Assembly: GCA_047972995.1 (NCBI GenBank)
Contig: JBKEBD010000010.1
Coordinates: 1 to 46,838, forward strand
Reading direction: 5' to 3'
DNA from: JBKEDC01 sp047972995
Lineage (GTDB): Bacteria; Bacteroidota; Bacteroidia; Bacteroidales; Prolixibacteraceae
DNA: 46,838 nt
Program-made: the position numbers and the translations under genes
Notes under the pieces: model-generated
What the model saw: the letters and a program-made list of their open reading frames with translations, nothing else
Told to the model about the DNA's origin: nothing
The model's database searches: none
In this document: positions 29,085-37,175 of the stretch, piece by piece
How the letters are laid out: each line of letters opens with the position of its first letter
Numbering within the stretch: the stretch's first letter is position 1

Positions 29085-29792
29085 CTATTGGTTTTGATGG
29101 TTAATCTTGTGTTCAAGTTCAATGACTTGTTTCACTAAAATCACATCTTCAATGCGGGCATGGTCGTTTAAGTCTTGCTCAAAATGATAGAGCGTGTGTA
29201 AGAAGTCGTTCATGTAGTTTGCATCGTAGATACCATCGAGATACTTAATGGTTAAGTTCTTGAGGTCGCTCAATTTTTCTTCTACATCGGTGTGTATTTG
29301 CCCGTAGTCGTAAATTCGTTTTTTCGATTGAGTATAACATTTTTCATTTACCAAATGTGTAATGTAAGGAAATGTTTCTTCCTCTTCTTGCTTGAAATGT
29401 AACAACAATTCTTCTTTGTAGTTTTGATAGAAAGAAGAAATGAGCTGCAAGTTGGAGTTTTCGCCACTTTCGCTTTCCACTACTCGAATTAAGAGTTGCT
29501 CTATTTTGGGAATTATGTAGGTGATGTAGTAATGGTGTGTTTGTTGCAAGTATTCAATAAGAAGGAGGGGAGAGAAGGCAAGAAGTTTTTGCTCGGGGAA
29601 GTAGTTCTTATTGATGTAAGTGTTGGCAATGGCTAAGAAGAAATCGGTATTAACACCGTAATCGGTGCATACTTCATCGATGCTTTTTTCTTTGAATCCG
29701 AGTTTGATGTTGAATCGGCTCATCACGGGAAGCAGATTGGTTTCTGCAATGATGAGTGCACTCATTTTATCGTTATGTGTAAATATTTTCAT
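29085..29792 (-). CDS. Hemerythrin-domain protein, Ric/YtfE-like (iron-sulfur repair family)
   Basis: About 235 residues from the ATG at 29792; a GTG at 29810 would add six residues. The N-terminal part (DKMSALIIAETNLLPVMSRFNIKLGFKEKSIDEVCTDYGVNTDFFLAIANTY) matches the ScdA/Ric N-terminal domain. The C-terminal four-helix bundle has di-iron ligand candidates in QQTHHYYITYIIPKIEQL, LLLHFKQEEEETFPYI, YGQIHTDVEEKL and HFEQDLNDHARIEDVIL. Members of the family help repair Fe-S clusters damaged by nitric oxide or oxidants, which fits a genome with nitrite reductase. The lower cysteine count means the classic ScdA cysteine pair is not evident. Confidence 0.82.
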   Translation of the reverse strand: MKIFTHNDKMSALIIAETNLLPVMSRFNIKLGFKEKSIDEVCTDYGVNTDFFLAIANTYINKNYFPEQKLLAFSPLLLIEYLQQTHHYYITYIIPKIEQLLIRVVESESGENSNLQLISSFYQNYKEELLLHFKQEEEETFPYITHLVNEKCYTQSKKRIYDYGQIHTDVEEKLSDLKNLTIKYLDGIYDANYMNDFLHTLYHFEQDLNDHARIEDVILVKQVIELEHKINHQNQ

Positions 29793-29887
29793 AGCTGGCA
29801 GCCTTTCCACTTCCCCCGAGGGGGAGGGGTGGTGGCATAAAGTGTTTTGTTAATATAAATAGCTTACCCATTCCTCTTTAGAGGGCT

Positions 29888-30337
29888 TTAATGGAATGGT
29901 ATCTTTGCAATCATTTCGGCAAGATCGTTGATTCCTTTTTTGAGTTTTTTGCCCACCATCATTTTAATCATCATGCCCATTTCGGCGTGAAGAGTGAGTT
30001 TCATTTTTGTTTCATAAGGAGTAACTGGAAGTAGTTGAATCCAGAAGGTGATACCTACCGGTAGGCTGCCGGAACTACTTACTTTAATTGTTTTTGAAGG
30101 TTCGCGGTTGATGATGCGAATTTCAGCTTGCCCCATGCCTGAAATATTGAATCGGCAAGAATCGCTGTCGTATTCAAAGTCGCTGACCGTAATTTGGGGT
30201 GCTGCTTCGTTGATTTGTGCTAATAACCCATCGTTTACGTATTGAGCAAGGTTGCTAAAGTCTGATAGGTAGTTGTATATGATGTCTTGATTGTTGTGTA
30301 CAATCTGAATATCACTTTCGTATTTGCTAAGCGCCAT
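29888..30337 (-). CDS. SRPBCC-fold (START/polyketide-cyclase-like) protein
   Basis: 149 residues. It opens with KYESDIQIVHNNQDIIYNYLSDFSNLAQYV, the usual start of SRPBCC ligand-pocket domains, then a beta-rich core (RFNISGMGQAEIRIINREPSKTIKVSSSG) and a long C-terminal helix (MMIKMMVGKKLKKGINDLAEMIAKI). No catalytic motif is visible; these proteins usually bind hydrophobic ligands. It follows pyrE by 105 nt on the same strand. Function unknown. Confidence 0.78.
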   Translation of the reverse strand: MALSKYESDIQIVHNNQDIIYNYLSDFSNLAQYVNDGLLAQINEAAPQITVSDFEYDSDSCRFNISGMGQAEIRIINREPSKTIKVSSSGSLPVGITFWIQLLPVTPYETKMKLTLHAEMGMMIKMMVGKKLKKGINDLAEMIAKIPFH

Positions 30338-30442
30338 ATCTTTGTTTGTGTGAAGTTACAGAGTAACAATGTATGAAATTGCAGAGAAAGCTCGCTTGCG
30401 TTTTTGCGGGCATTCTCAGCAATCTCTAATTCTCCGTTGAAT

Positions 30443-31078
30443 TTATTTTCCCCATTCGGCTGGGTTTTCTCTCCAGCTTTTTAGTGAATCTAAATGACTA
30501 GCTGCTACCACCCCTGTTTCTACAGCATGATCGATTAGCAATTGGTAGTTGCTAAGTGTTTCAAGTTTGATGTTAGCTTGTGCAAAAGCTTCGGTTGCAA
30601 CAGGGAAACCATAGGTGAAGATTGCAAGCATACCAAGAATATCGCCTTTGCCAGCTTCGCGCACAGCCTCAGCAGCTTTAAGTGAGCTCATTCCTGTAGA
30701 TACTAAATCTTCAATGATAACTACTTTCTGTCCGGCTTTTAAATCGCCTTCAATCATATTTTCTAGTCCATGACCTTTAGGTGCTGAGCGTACATAAATG
30801 AATGGTAAGCCTAGCAATTCGGCAACAAGCACTCCGTGTGCAATAGCTCCTGTGGCTACTCCGGCAATTACTTCTGCTTGAGGGTATTTTTCGCGCACTA
30901 AATCGGCAAATGCTTTTGCCACTAGGGTGCGTGCTTCAGGGTAAGAAAGTACCTTGCGATTATCGCAATAAATGGGCGATTTCCATCCAGATGCCCATGT
31001 AAAAGGAGTTTCAGGCTGAATTTTGATAGTATTTATCTTCAGCAATTGTTTTGTAACGGCTAATGAGTTATCTTGCAT
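30443..31078 (-). CDS. pyrE: Orotate phosphoribosyltransferase
   Basis: Transfers phosphoribose from PRPP to orotate in de novo pyrimidine synthesis. The 211-residue protein has FTWASGWKSPIYCDNRKVLSYPEAR, VIAGVATGAIAHGVLVAELLGLPFIYVRSAPKGHG and the PRPP loop VVIIEDLVSTGMSSLKAAEA. The EDLVSTG core is normal; the following M is a mild deviation from the common GGS. It diverges from the Nudix gene with only about 23 nt between start codons. A TACATTTG -7 box on its strand (31108-31115) lies inside the Nudix coding start. Confidence 0.94.
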   Translation of the reverse strand: MQDNSLAVTKQLLKINTIKIQPETPFTWASGWKSPIYCDNRKVLSYPEARTLVAKAFADLVREKYPQAEVIAGVATGAIAHGVLVAELLGLPFIYVRSAPKGHGLENMIEGDLKAGQKVVIIEDLVSTGMSSLKAAEAVREAGKGDILGMLAIFTYGFPVATEAFAQANIKLETLSNYQLLIDHAVETGVVAASHLDSLKSWRENPAEWGK

Positions 31079-31101
31079 TTTTATTCTGTATTTATTTAGA
31101 T

Positions 31102-31722
31102 ATGTCGCAAATGTACAAAGTTTTTTTTAATGAAAGTGAATTGCTTTTTAAGCAAAAAGGAGAGGAGTTTGAAGCTCCTTCTCATATGGTATGCAAAGAT
31201 GTTGTTCATTTTGATGATGTGGTGTTGATTTTAGAGGAAATTGAGAAGTTGGGTTTGCGTCAGACTATTGTTTTGAATTGTGCAGATTTTCAGAAAGTAC
31301 ATCGAGGTTTTAATGTGGTGCGTTCGGCAGGTGGTTTAATTCAGAATAAACATTCGGAGTGGTTGTTTATTAAGCGGATGAATCGTTGGGATTTGCCTAA
31401 AGGGCGCATTGAAGAGGGGGAAAGTTCGGAAGAGGCTGCCTTGCGTGAGGTGGAGGAAGAGTGTGGAATTCATGGGCACACAATTGTGCGTAGTTTGTGC
31501 ACAGGCAGACATATTTTCCGATCGCCTTATTATCCACACCCGTATAATTGGGTGTGGAAAGAAGCCGATTGGTTTGAAATGGGTTATAATGGCGATGAGT
31601 TGCCCATTCCTCAGGAGGAAGAAGATATTACGGAGGTGCAATGGTTTGCTAAGGAACGATTGAATGTAGTTTATCGTTCTACATATCAAAACATAAAGCA
31701 CTTGATGGATGCTTTCTTGTAA
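31102..31722 (+). CDS. Nudix hydrolase
   Basis: Hydrolyses a nucleoside-diphosphate-linked compound; the substrate is unknown. From the ATG at 31102 (alternative 31111) it has 206 residues. An N-terminal region of about 75 residues is unrelated to the Nudix fold. Then comes GGLIQNKHSEWLFIKRMNRWDLPKGRIEEGESSEEAALREVEEECGI, which contains the complete Nudix box (G-x5-E-x7-REVxEExGI). In-frame codons back to 31063 are unlikely because they overlap the pyrE start region. Intact and probably monocistronic. Confidence 0.87.
   Translation: MSQMYKVFFNESELLFKQKGEEFEAPSHMVCKDVVHFDDVVLILEEIEKLGLRQTIVLNCADFQKVHRGFNVVRSAGGLIQNKHSEWLFIKRMNRWDLPKGRIEEGESSEEAALREVEEECGIHGHTIVRSLCTGRHIFRSPYYPHPYNWVWKEADWFEMGYNGDELPIPQEEEDITEVQWFAKERLNVVYRSTYQNIKHLMDAFL
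31108..31115 (-). promoter_or_regulatory. Candidate pyrE -7 box (TACATTTG)
   Basis: On the minus strand this reads TACATTTG, an exact TAnnTTTG match 30 nt upstream of the pyrE start. It overlaps the first codons of the Nudix gene. No clear -33 box. Confidence 0.45.
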
Positions 31723-32081
31723 TGATTTTCGGGTTTCTCGAAGCTCGGGTTATTACTTATCGGCAAAACGGGGTAAAGAATATTTTGGAGTCTGCGCCTA
31801 AAAATATGATATTTGTACTTTGTAAAAAAAGATAATGAATGCTCCAAGAATTAAATCAACAACATATCTCCTTAACCCAACTTGTCAAGGTCAGAGTATG
31901 AGGAAGTCATTTCCCATGCATTCAATTTTATGATTTTTGGTCTTTGGGCGAAATCCCAAACGTTTAGTTTCATAAATAATCCAACTCTCACTCCCCAAAT
32001 TATCTCCTGCTCCGGCAAAACGCCGTTTCGCATTATTTCACAAAAATAGCAAACGGCAAAATGCTTTTTTTCCTGATTTTA
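31723..32081. other. Intergenic region between convergent genes
   Basis: About 360 nt after the Nudix gene and after the stop of the 32082 gene. It holds only a 32-codon open frame at 31834 (MNAPRIKSTTYLLNP...) that I cannot assign, and a small GGCAAAACGCCG palindrome near 32016. No clear terminator or RNA gene seen. Confidence 0.4.
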
Positions 32082-33503
32082 TTACTGACGACTGGCTGCA
32101 GCTCTTCGTTGCTCGAATATTGTTCTATTAAGCTGATTGACCATGCCCTCTAGTGGGTTCTGTGCTGGAGAGATAAGAAATTTTCCATCTTTAGAAAGAA
32201 GGAACGAGTAGGGGAAGGCTATGATGTTGTAATCTTTCAAGTTGTTTTCGCTAGTAAAAAAGAAGGCACCTTTCCATGTGTTTAGCGTTTTTGCATCAAG
32301 CTTGGCTTTGCAGCTTTCGGGCATAATAACGATAAACTGCACGTGCGAATTGTATTTCTCGTATTGCTGTGCAATTTGGTCGAGATGACTTCGACATATG
32401 GGGTTGTTTGTATTGCTGAAGTGTAGGAAGTTTATTTTTTCGCGACTAATTGTGTCGTTAAGCGTGAGGTGTTCGCCGTGAACGCCTTCAAGTTTAATGT
32501 TTGGCGCTTGGGTGTCGACAGCCAGATAGGTTAAGCGTTGGTACAGTTTGTGCGCTAGCTTTTTGAATTTTTCGGACCAATTGCTACTTTGAATTTGCTT
32601 GAGAAAGCTGAAAAGTAGGTCTTTGTGGTAAAGGTTGAGGTAGAATGCATCGTTAATAGCATCAATGATTGTTATTCGTCGTAAGTCATCGCCCCAATTG
32701 AGTTGGTTGTAAAGGTAATTTTCTAGCTGACTAAGTTTTCCAGAAAGGATAGCTTGTCGAAGCTCATGGTTGTTGTTTAGCTCGGTTTCGGTGTAGAAGT
32801 AGTTTGTAAACACTTCGTTGTATAGGTTGTTGAATGCAGGATTGTTGAATGGCAATGATTCTACGTTCATATATTGTTGGGCGAATTCATTGTCGTCCAT
32901 CATGTGGAGTTTGTATTCTACCAATGCTAGCCGGTAATAAATGTATTGTCCGAAGAAGGTGTAAGACGATGCGGGGTATTGGCCAAGTACCTCGGCTTTG
33001 AAGTTTTGAAGTGCAGCTCTAGATTTGCGCATGAAAAGGTCGTCGAAGTATTTGTCTTCGATAGCGGAGAAGGCGATTTCAAAATCTTGAATTTGCCAGT
33101 TAATATCGACTTTTGAGAGTGCTTTTAAACCTAGTGGGACGTTTTCGGAGGAAAAATAAGGACTTCTTTTTTCGGCTTCTGCCAATGGTTTGTGTGGTGG
33201 GAATTGCAAATGATAGCTTTTCCCGGGTACGAAAATAGTAGAGGTGTGCCAACGGTCGAAATCGGCATATACGTAAGTGGTGTTGGTGAGTACAATGTCG
33301 GTTTCGAATTGCCCAAGCTGATTGATTTTTATTGTTCCTAGCTTTTGGGGAAGGAGGTTAAAGGGATCAACAGGGCGGTATAAGTCAATTTGGTAATTGG
33401 CATAATCGGGTTCGCAGCCACTGAGACGTGTAGATTTCATCTGAGCAAAGAGTGTGGTGCAGCTGCAAATGGTCAATATAAGGAGTGAAATGAGGATTTT
33501 CAA
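32082..33503 (-). CDS. Exported protein with C-terminal thioredoxin-like domain lacking CXXC
   Basis: 473 residues with a signal peptide (MKILISLLILTICSCTTLFAQ). A lipoprotein reading using the cysteine pair is less likely because AQ forms a normal cleavage site. The N-terminal part has small beta-sandwich character (YQIDLYRPVDPFNLLPQKLGTIKINQLGQFETDI), the middle is helical and tyrosine-rich, and residues after about 340 read as a TlpA-like domain (APNIKLEGVHGEHLTLNDTISREKINFLHFSNTNNPICRSHLDQIAQQYEKY). Only a single cysteine stands at the redox site, so classical disulfide exchange is doubtful. It follows coaD by 5 nt. Role unknown. Confidence 0.75.
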   Translation of the reverse strand: MKILISLLILTICSCTTLFAQMKSTRLSGCEPDYANYQIDLYRPVDPFNLLPQKLGTIKINQLGQFETDIVLTNTTYVYADFDRWHTSTIFVPGKSYHLQFPPHKPLAEAEKRSPYFSSENVPLGLKALSKVDINWQIQDFEIAFSAIEDKYFDDLFMRKSRAALQNFKAEVLGQYPASSYTFFGQYIYYRLALVEYKLHMMDDNEFAQQYMNVESLPFNNPAFNNLYNEVFTNYFYTETELNNNHELRQAILSGKLSQLENYLYNQLNWGDDLRRITIIDAINDAFYLNLYHKDLLFSFLKQIQSSNWSEKFKKLAHKLYQRLTYLAVDTQAPNIKLEGVHGEHLTLNDTISREKINFLHFSNTNNPICRSHLDQIAQQYEKYNSHVQFIVIMPESCKAKLDAKTLNTWKGAFFFTSENNLKDYNIIAFPYSFLLSKDGKFLISPAQNPLEGMVNQLNRTIFEQRRAAASRQ

Positions 33504-33508
33504 GGGAT

Positions 33509-33982
33509 TTATTGTTTTAGTGGAACCTCTTTAAGTGCAGCGGGAATAAATTCGCTGATATCTCCACCGTGGGCAAATATTTCGCGCACAATAGAGGAGT
33601 TAATGGGGGTGTGTTCAGGCATGGTGAGTAGAAACACGGTTTCAATGTCGTTGTTGATCTTTTTATTCATTTGGGCGATAGCTCGCTCATATTCAAAGTC
33701 GGAAGAGGTGCGAAGTCCTCGCAAGATGAAGTTTGCACCTACACTTTGGGCAAAGTCAACGGTAAGACCTTCGTGCTTTCGCACTTCAACTTTGGGTTCG
33801 TTTTCAAATGTTTTTTCAATCCATTTGAGTCGGCTATCTACGGGGAAGAATGTGTTTTTCTTCGAGTTGAAGCCAATCATGATGTATATCTTGTCGTACA
33901 TGGGTAGGGCTCGTTGCACAATGCTTTCGTGTCCTACGGTGAAAGGGTCGAACGAACCAGGGAATATGGCTATTCTGCTCAT
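33509..33982 (-). CDS. coaD: Phosphopantetheine adenylyltransferase
   Basis: Fourth step of coenzyme A synthesis. The 157-residue protein has all family blocks: IAIFPGSFDPFTVGHESIVQRAL with the TxGH nucleotidyltransferase motif, GLTVDFAQSVGANFILRGLRTSSDFEYERAIAQMN, and INSSIVREIFAHGGDISEFIP with the SSxxR motif. Length and order are normal. It lies between the sigma-54 activator gene (68 nt upstream) and the exported protein gene (5 nt downstream) on the same strand. Confidence 0.96.
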   Translation of the reverse strand: MSRIAIFPGSFDPFTVGHESIVQRALPMYDKIYIMIGFNSKKNTFFPVDSRLKWIEKTFENEPKVEVRKHEGLTVDFAQSVGANFILRGLRTSSDFEYERAIAQMNKKINNDIETVFLLTMPEHTPINSSIVREIFAHGGDISEFIPAALKEVPLKQ

Positions 33983-34050
33983 AGTTTTTTGTTTTAGGGT
34001 GTTGTTTTATTTGGTGTGCAATTAAGCGATAAACTGATGGATAAACAAAT

Positions 34051-35214
34051 TTAGTTTGGTGCGATAACGAAAGAATCGACATCTTTAACGGTAATTTCAT
34101 TGCTACTGAGTATGATGAGTCGTTCGACAACGTTGCGGAGTTCGCGGATGTTTCCTGTCCAAGGTAGTGAGCTTAGTTTTTGAACGGCTGATTTTGCTAT
34201 TTCTTTGGTTGCCATGCCGTAGCCTTGGCAGATTTGGTGAATGAAATGTTGAATAAGCAGCGGAATGTCTTCGGTGCGCTCGCTTAGGCTAGGCACGTGA
34301 ATGAGGATGACACTAAGTCGATGATATAGGTCTTCTCTGAATTTTCCGGCTTCAATTTCTTGCATAAGGTTTTTATTGGTGGCGGCTACAATGCGCACAT
34401 CTACTTCAATTTCTTTGTCGCCTCCCACTCGTGAAATCAAATTTTCTTGCAGTGCGCGAAGTACTTTGGCTTGGGCTGAAAGGCTCATGTCGCCAATTTC
34501 ATCGAGGAATAGTGTACCTCCGTCGGCGAGCTCGAATTTCCCTTTCCGTTGTTTTACGGCAGAGGTGAATGCGCCTTTCTCGTGCCCAAATAGTTCGCTT
34601 TCTATTAGTTCAGATGGAATGGCTGCGCAGTTTACTTCAATGAAAGGCTGTTTGGCGCGAAGGCTAGTGTCGTGCAAACGACGAGCTACGAGTTCTTTGC
34701 CTGTTCCGTTGGCACCGGTAATAAGCACTCGGGCATCGGTTGGTGCTACGCGATCGGTCATGTTGATGACTTTTTGAATGGCTTCGGACTGACCTATGAT
34801 TTGGTATTTTTGGTTTACTTTCTTTTTGAGCACTTTGGTTTCGGTGATTAGTTCTCCCTTGTCGAGTGCATTTTTTAGGGTGATGAGCAAGCGGTTTAAA
34901 TCGAGTGGTTTTTCTATGAAATCGAAAGCTCCAATCTTAATGGCTTCCACTGCGGTATCGATATTACCATGACCTGAAATCATGATTACGGGTGCGTGAG
35001 TTTCCATGGCACAGATTGCTTCGAGCACTTCAATGCCATCCATTTCAGGCATTTTAATGTCGCAAAGAATGACATCGAATTCTATTTTGCTCAATAGTTC
35101 TAATCCGGTTCTCCCACTTTCTGCAAGTTCAACCTCGTATTGTTCATATTCGAGAATATCTTTTAGCGTGTTGCGAATGCTGCGCTCATCGTCGATAACT
35201 AATATTTTTTTCAT
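34051..35214 (-). CDS. Sigma-54 activator response regulator without a DNA-binding domain
   Basis: 387 residues in two domains. A receiver (1-120) has phospho-acceptor Asp52 in ILCDIKMPEMDG and the usual KP at 102-103. An AAA+ domain has Walker A GANGTGKE (167-174), a GAFTSA loop (214-219) where GAFTGA is usual, Walker B GGTLFLDEIGD, and the WTGNIRELRNVVERL sensor region. It ends about 20 residues later, so the Fis-type helix-turn-helix is missing. The downstream sequence encodes no displaced one, so the short form seems native. It probably acts from solution on RpoN, as reported for FlgR of Helicobacter. No sensor kinase lies beside it. Confidence 0.9.
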   Translation of the reverse strand: MKKILVIDDERSIRNTLKDILEYEQYEVELAESGRTGLELLSKIEFDVILCDIKMPEMDGIEVLEAICAMETHAPVIMISGHGNIDTAVEAIKIGAFDFIEKPLDLNRLLITLKNALDKGELITETKVLKKKVNQKYQIIGQSEAIQKVINMTDRVAPTDARVLITGANGTGKELVARRLHDTSLRAKQPFIEVNCAAIPSELIESELFGHEKGAFTSAVKQRKGKFELADGGTLFLDEIGDMSLSAQAKVLRALQENLISRVGGDKEIEVDVRIVAATNKNLMQEIEAGKFREDLYHRLSVILIHVPSLSERTEDIPLLIQHFIHQICQGYGMATKEIAKSAVQKLSSLPWTGNIRELRNVVERLIILSSNEITVKDVDSFVIAPN

Positions 35215-35277
35215 GGGTTCGTAATTTTGCGGTAGGCTAAGCTGTAAAAAATAGGCTTCGGGCTTAGCCTAGGTTGT

Positions 35278-36183
35278 TTAATTGCTAAGTAGGGCTCCAT
35301 CTTTTAGTGAATAGTCTGTTTGTGTGATTTGAGAAATGGCAAACTTTTCTACGATTAATTGAATGAGCAATAGGGCTGAAACAATCATTTCTACACGCAT
35401 TTCTTCCATTGTTTGCATGGCAAGTCGATCTTCGGTAGTGGATGCAATGAGTTGAGTACAGACGGTGTTGAAGTCTGCAATTGAAATTTTATGGGCTTTT
35501 CTTATTTTGGTGTTTGGGGCTATATTTTCGGTGATATCAGCCACGGTGTCAAAACTTCCAGAGCAGCCAATTAGTGTGTTGATTTTGTAGTTTTTTAGTG
35601 TCCAGAGTTCTGCCATATTGACCTCAAACCAAGCTTTAATGTCTTCGCATTCTTGGGCTTTAATAGGATTAGATATTTGAAATTGTTCTACCACTCGGGC
35701 AATGCCAGTGGGGAAACTTTGCTTCCATGCTACTTGATTGTTTTTCACTAAAATAAATTCATTGCTTCCTCCGCCAATATCCATAATAAGCGAGTGGTCG
35801 GGTATTTTTCCCATGGCTAGTTTTACACCATTGAAAATATAGTTGGCTTCTTCATGACCACTAATTATATGGAGGGTAAGTCCTGTTGCTTCAAACAATT
35901 GTTGGGCAAATTCGGCTTTATTTTCGGCATCTCGCACGGCTGAAGTAGCAATTACTTTTATGCTGTGCATTTCGCCAAATGGTTTTATAGATTCCAGGTG
36001 TGTGTGCAGTGCATTTATGGCTCGTTGTGTGGCTCCGGGGGTGAGTAGGTTGTTGTTGATTCCTCCTTTGCCAAGTTTTACAGCTACTTTGCTGCTGTGT
36101 AGCATTTGCCATTCGTGGTTGTTGTGTGCAGCCACGAGTAGGTTGCACGTGTTTGTGCCTAAATCAATAATTGCTTTTTTCAT
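35278..36183 (-). CDS. Ppx/GppA-type phosphatase
   Basis: 301 residues of the actin-fold exopolyphosphatase / pppGpp phosphohydrolase family. It starts with KKAIIDLGTNTCNLLVA (phosphate-binding loop). It has KVIATSAVRDAENKAEFAQQLFEATGLTLHIISGHEEANYIFNGV, the LIMDIGGGSNEFILVKN loop and GIARVVEQF, and ends with a helix rich in hydrophobic residues. It is shorter than E. coli Ppx because it lacks the C-terminal HD-like domain, as is common in Bacteroidota. Its substrate could be polyphosphate or pppGpp. It lies 63 nt upstream of the sigma-54 activator gene on the same strand. Confidence 0.88.
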   Translation of the reverse strand: MKKAIIDLGTNTCNLLVAAHNNHEWQMLHSSKVAVKLGKGGINNNLLTPGATQRAINALHTHLESIKPFGEMHSIKVIATSAVRDAENKAEFAQQLFEATGLTLHIISGHEEANYIFNGVKLAMGKIPDHSLIMDIGGGSNEFILVKNNQVAWKQSFPTGIARVVEQFQISNPIKAQECEDIKAWFEVNMAELWTLKNYKINTLIGCSGSFDTVADITENIAPNTKIRKAHKISIADFNTVCTQLIASTTEDRLAMQTMEEMRVEMIVSALLLIQLIVEKFAISQITQTDYSLKDGALLSN

Positions 36184-36295
36184 TTGTTTGTAGTTGTGCT
36201 TTGGGCTGTAAGTTTGGTGTGCTATTGTTTTTTTAGCCTGCTAGTTTAGAGCTTACAGCATGAAAGTTTCATGCGAACAAAGGTAATATTTACAA

Positions 36296-36326
36296 TTTAG
36301 ATTAATCGTCTATTTTTTTATCTTTG
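36296..36326 (+). promoter_or_regulatory. tdk promoter (-33 TTTA, -7 TATCTTTG)
   Basis: TATCTTTG at 36319-36326 is an exact TAnnTTTG match, and TTTA at 36296-36299 stands 19 nt upstream as a one-mismatch -33 box. The tdk start codon follows 16 nt later, so the leader is very short. Confidence 0.65.
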
Positions 36327-36342
36327 CGAAAAAATAATACCG

Positions 36343-36921
36343 ATGTTTATAGAAAGAGATTTTGCACATCAGAACAGCCGCGGAGCCATTGAGGTGATTT
36401 GTGGCTCGATGTTTTCAGGAAAGACCGAGGAGTTGATTCGCCGATTGCGAAGGGCTCAGTTTGCTAAGCAACGAGTGGAGATTTTTAAACCGCTTATCGA
36501 TACCCGTTATTCGGAAACTGAAGTGGTGTCGCACGATGAGAATTCAATTCCGAGTACGGCGGTTGATAATTCCTCGTCGATTCTTCTGCTTTCGGGAGGC
36601 TATGATGTGGTGGGGATTGATGAAGCTCAGTTTTTCGATGATGGACTGGTGCGTGTGTGCACACAGTTAGCAGAGCAAGGTACACGAGTTATCGTGGCAG
36701 GTTTAGATATGGACTTTAAAGGTGCGCCTTTTGGACCGATGCCTCAGGTGATGGCTGTGGCAGAATATGTGACCAAGGTACATGCCATTTGTTTGCGTTG
36801 TGGGGGAATTGCTCAGTTTTCGCATCGGCTTACAAAGGAAGAAAAGCAAGTGATGTTGGGAGAGAAAAATGAATATGAGCCGTTGTGTCGTTCTTGTTTC
36901 AATAAAGCCACATTAAAATAA
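36343..36921 (+). CDS. tdk: Thymidine kinase, type II
   Basis: Phosphorylates thymidine in the salvage pathway. 192 residues, with the P-loop GSMFSGKTEELIRRLRRA, the DEAQFFDD metal-binding block, GLDMDFKGAPFGPMP, and the lid and zinc region KVHAICLRCGGIAQFSHRL with a second cysteine pair in LCRSC. All are standard for the tetrameric bacterial and viral type. It is a single gene with its own promoter and a terminator downstream. Confidence 0.96.
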   Translation: MFIERDFAHQNSRGAIEVICGSMFSGKTEELIRRLRRAQFAKQRVEIFKPLIDTRYSETEVVSHDENSIPSTAVDNSSSILLLSGGYDVVGIDEAQFFDDGLVRVCTQLAEQGTRVIVAGLDMDFKGAPFGPMPQVMAVAEYVTKVHAICLRCGGIAQFSHRLTKEEKQVMLGEKNEYEPLCRSCFNKATLK

Positions 36922-37054
36922 TTAAGTGTTGAATGAAAAGAGGGTGTTTGAAAAGTCATTTGCAAATTTTATTTGCTTTTAAAACGTAAGCCCTGTTAGT
37001 CTGGAATATAATAGTGTAGGGCATTGCCCTACGAAAGGAGTAGTAGAGAACAGA

Positions 37055-37102
37055 AAGCGCCGGAGATGCGAAATAGTAATGTATTCCGCACCTCCGGCGC
37101 TT
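37055..37102. terminator. Terminator hairpin after tdk
   Basis: 20-nt arms (37055-37074 and 37083-37102) built around GCGCCGGAG / CTCCGGCGC, two mismatches, 8-nt loop, followed by a T-rich stretch. It lies between convergent tdk and the ABC permease gene. Confidence 0.75.
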
Positions 37103-37175
37103 GTGTAATTTTTGTTTTATTTTATTTCGAATAAGATTTCGCCACCTAAGGCAATTCTTAAATGAATATTTGGTG

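Noticed and set aside
29808..29835. CCCCCGAGGGGG palindrome before the hemerythrin gene
   Set aside because: Short and low-complexity; possibly a gene-end repeat, but with no stronger support than chance in this window.
30443..31078. Unusual PRPP loop (STGMSS) in PyrE
   Set aside because: The core EDLVSTG is kept and such variation is tolerated in the family.
31834..31932. 32-codon open frame starting MNAPRIKSTTYLLNP
   Set aside because: It might be the start of a transposase remnant, but the match is too weak to call.
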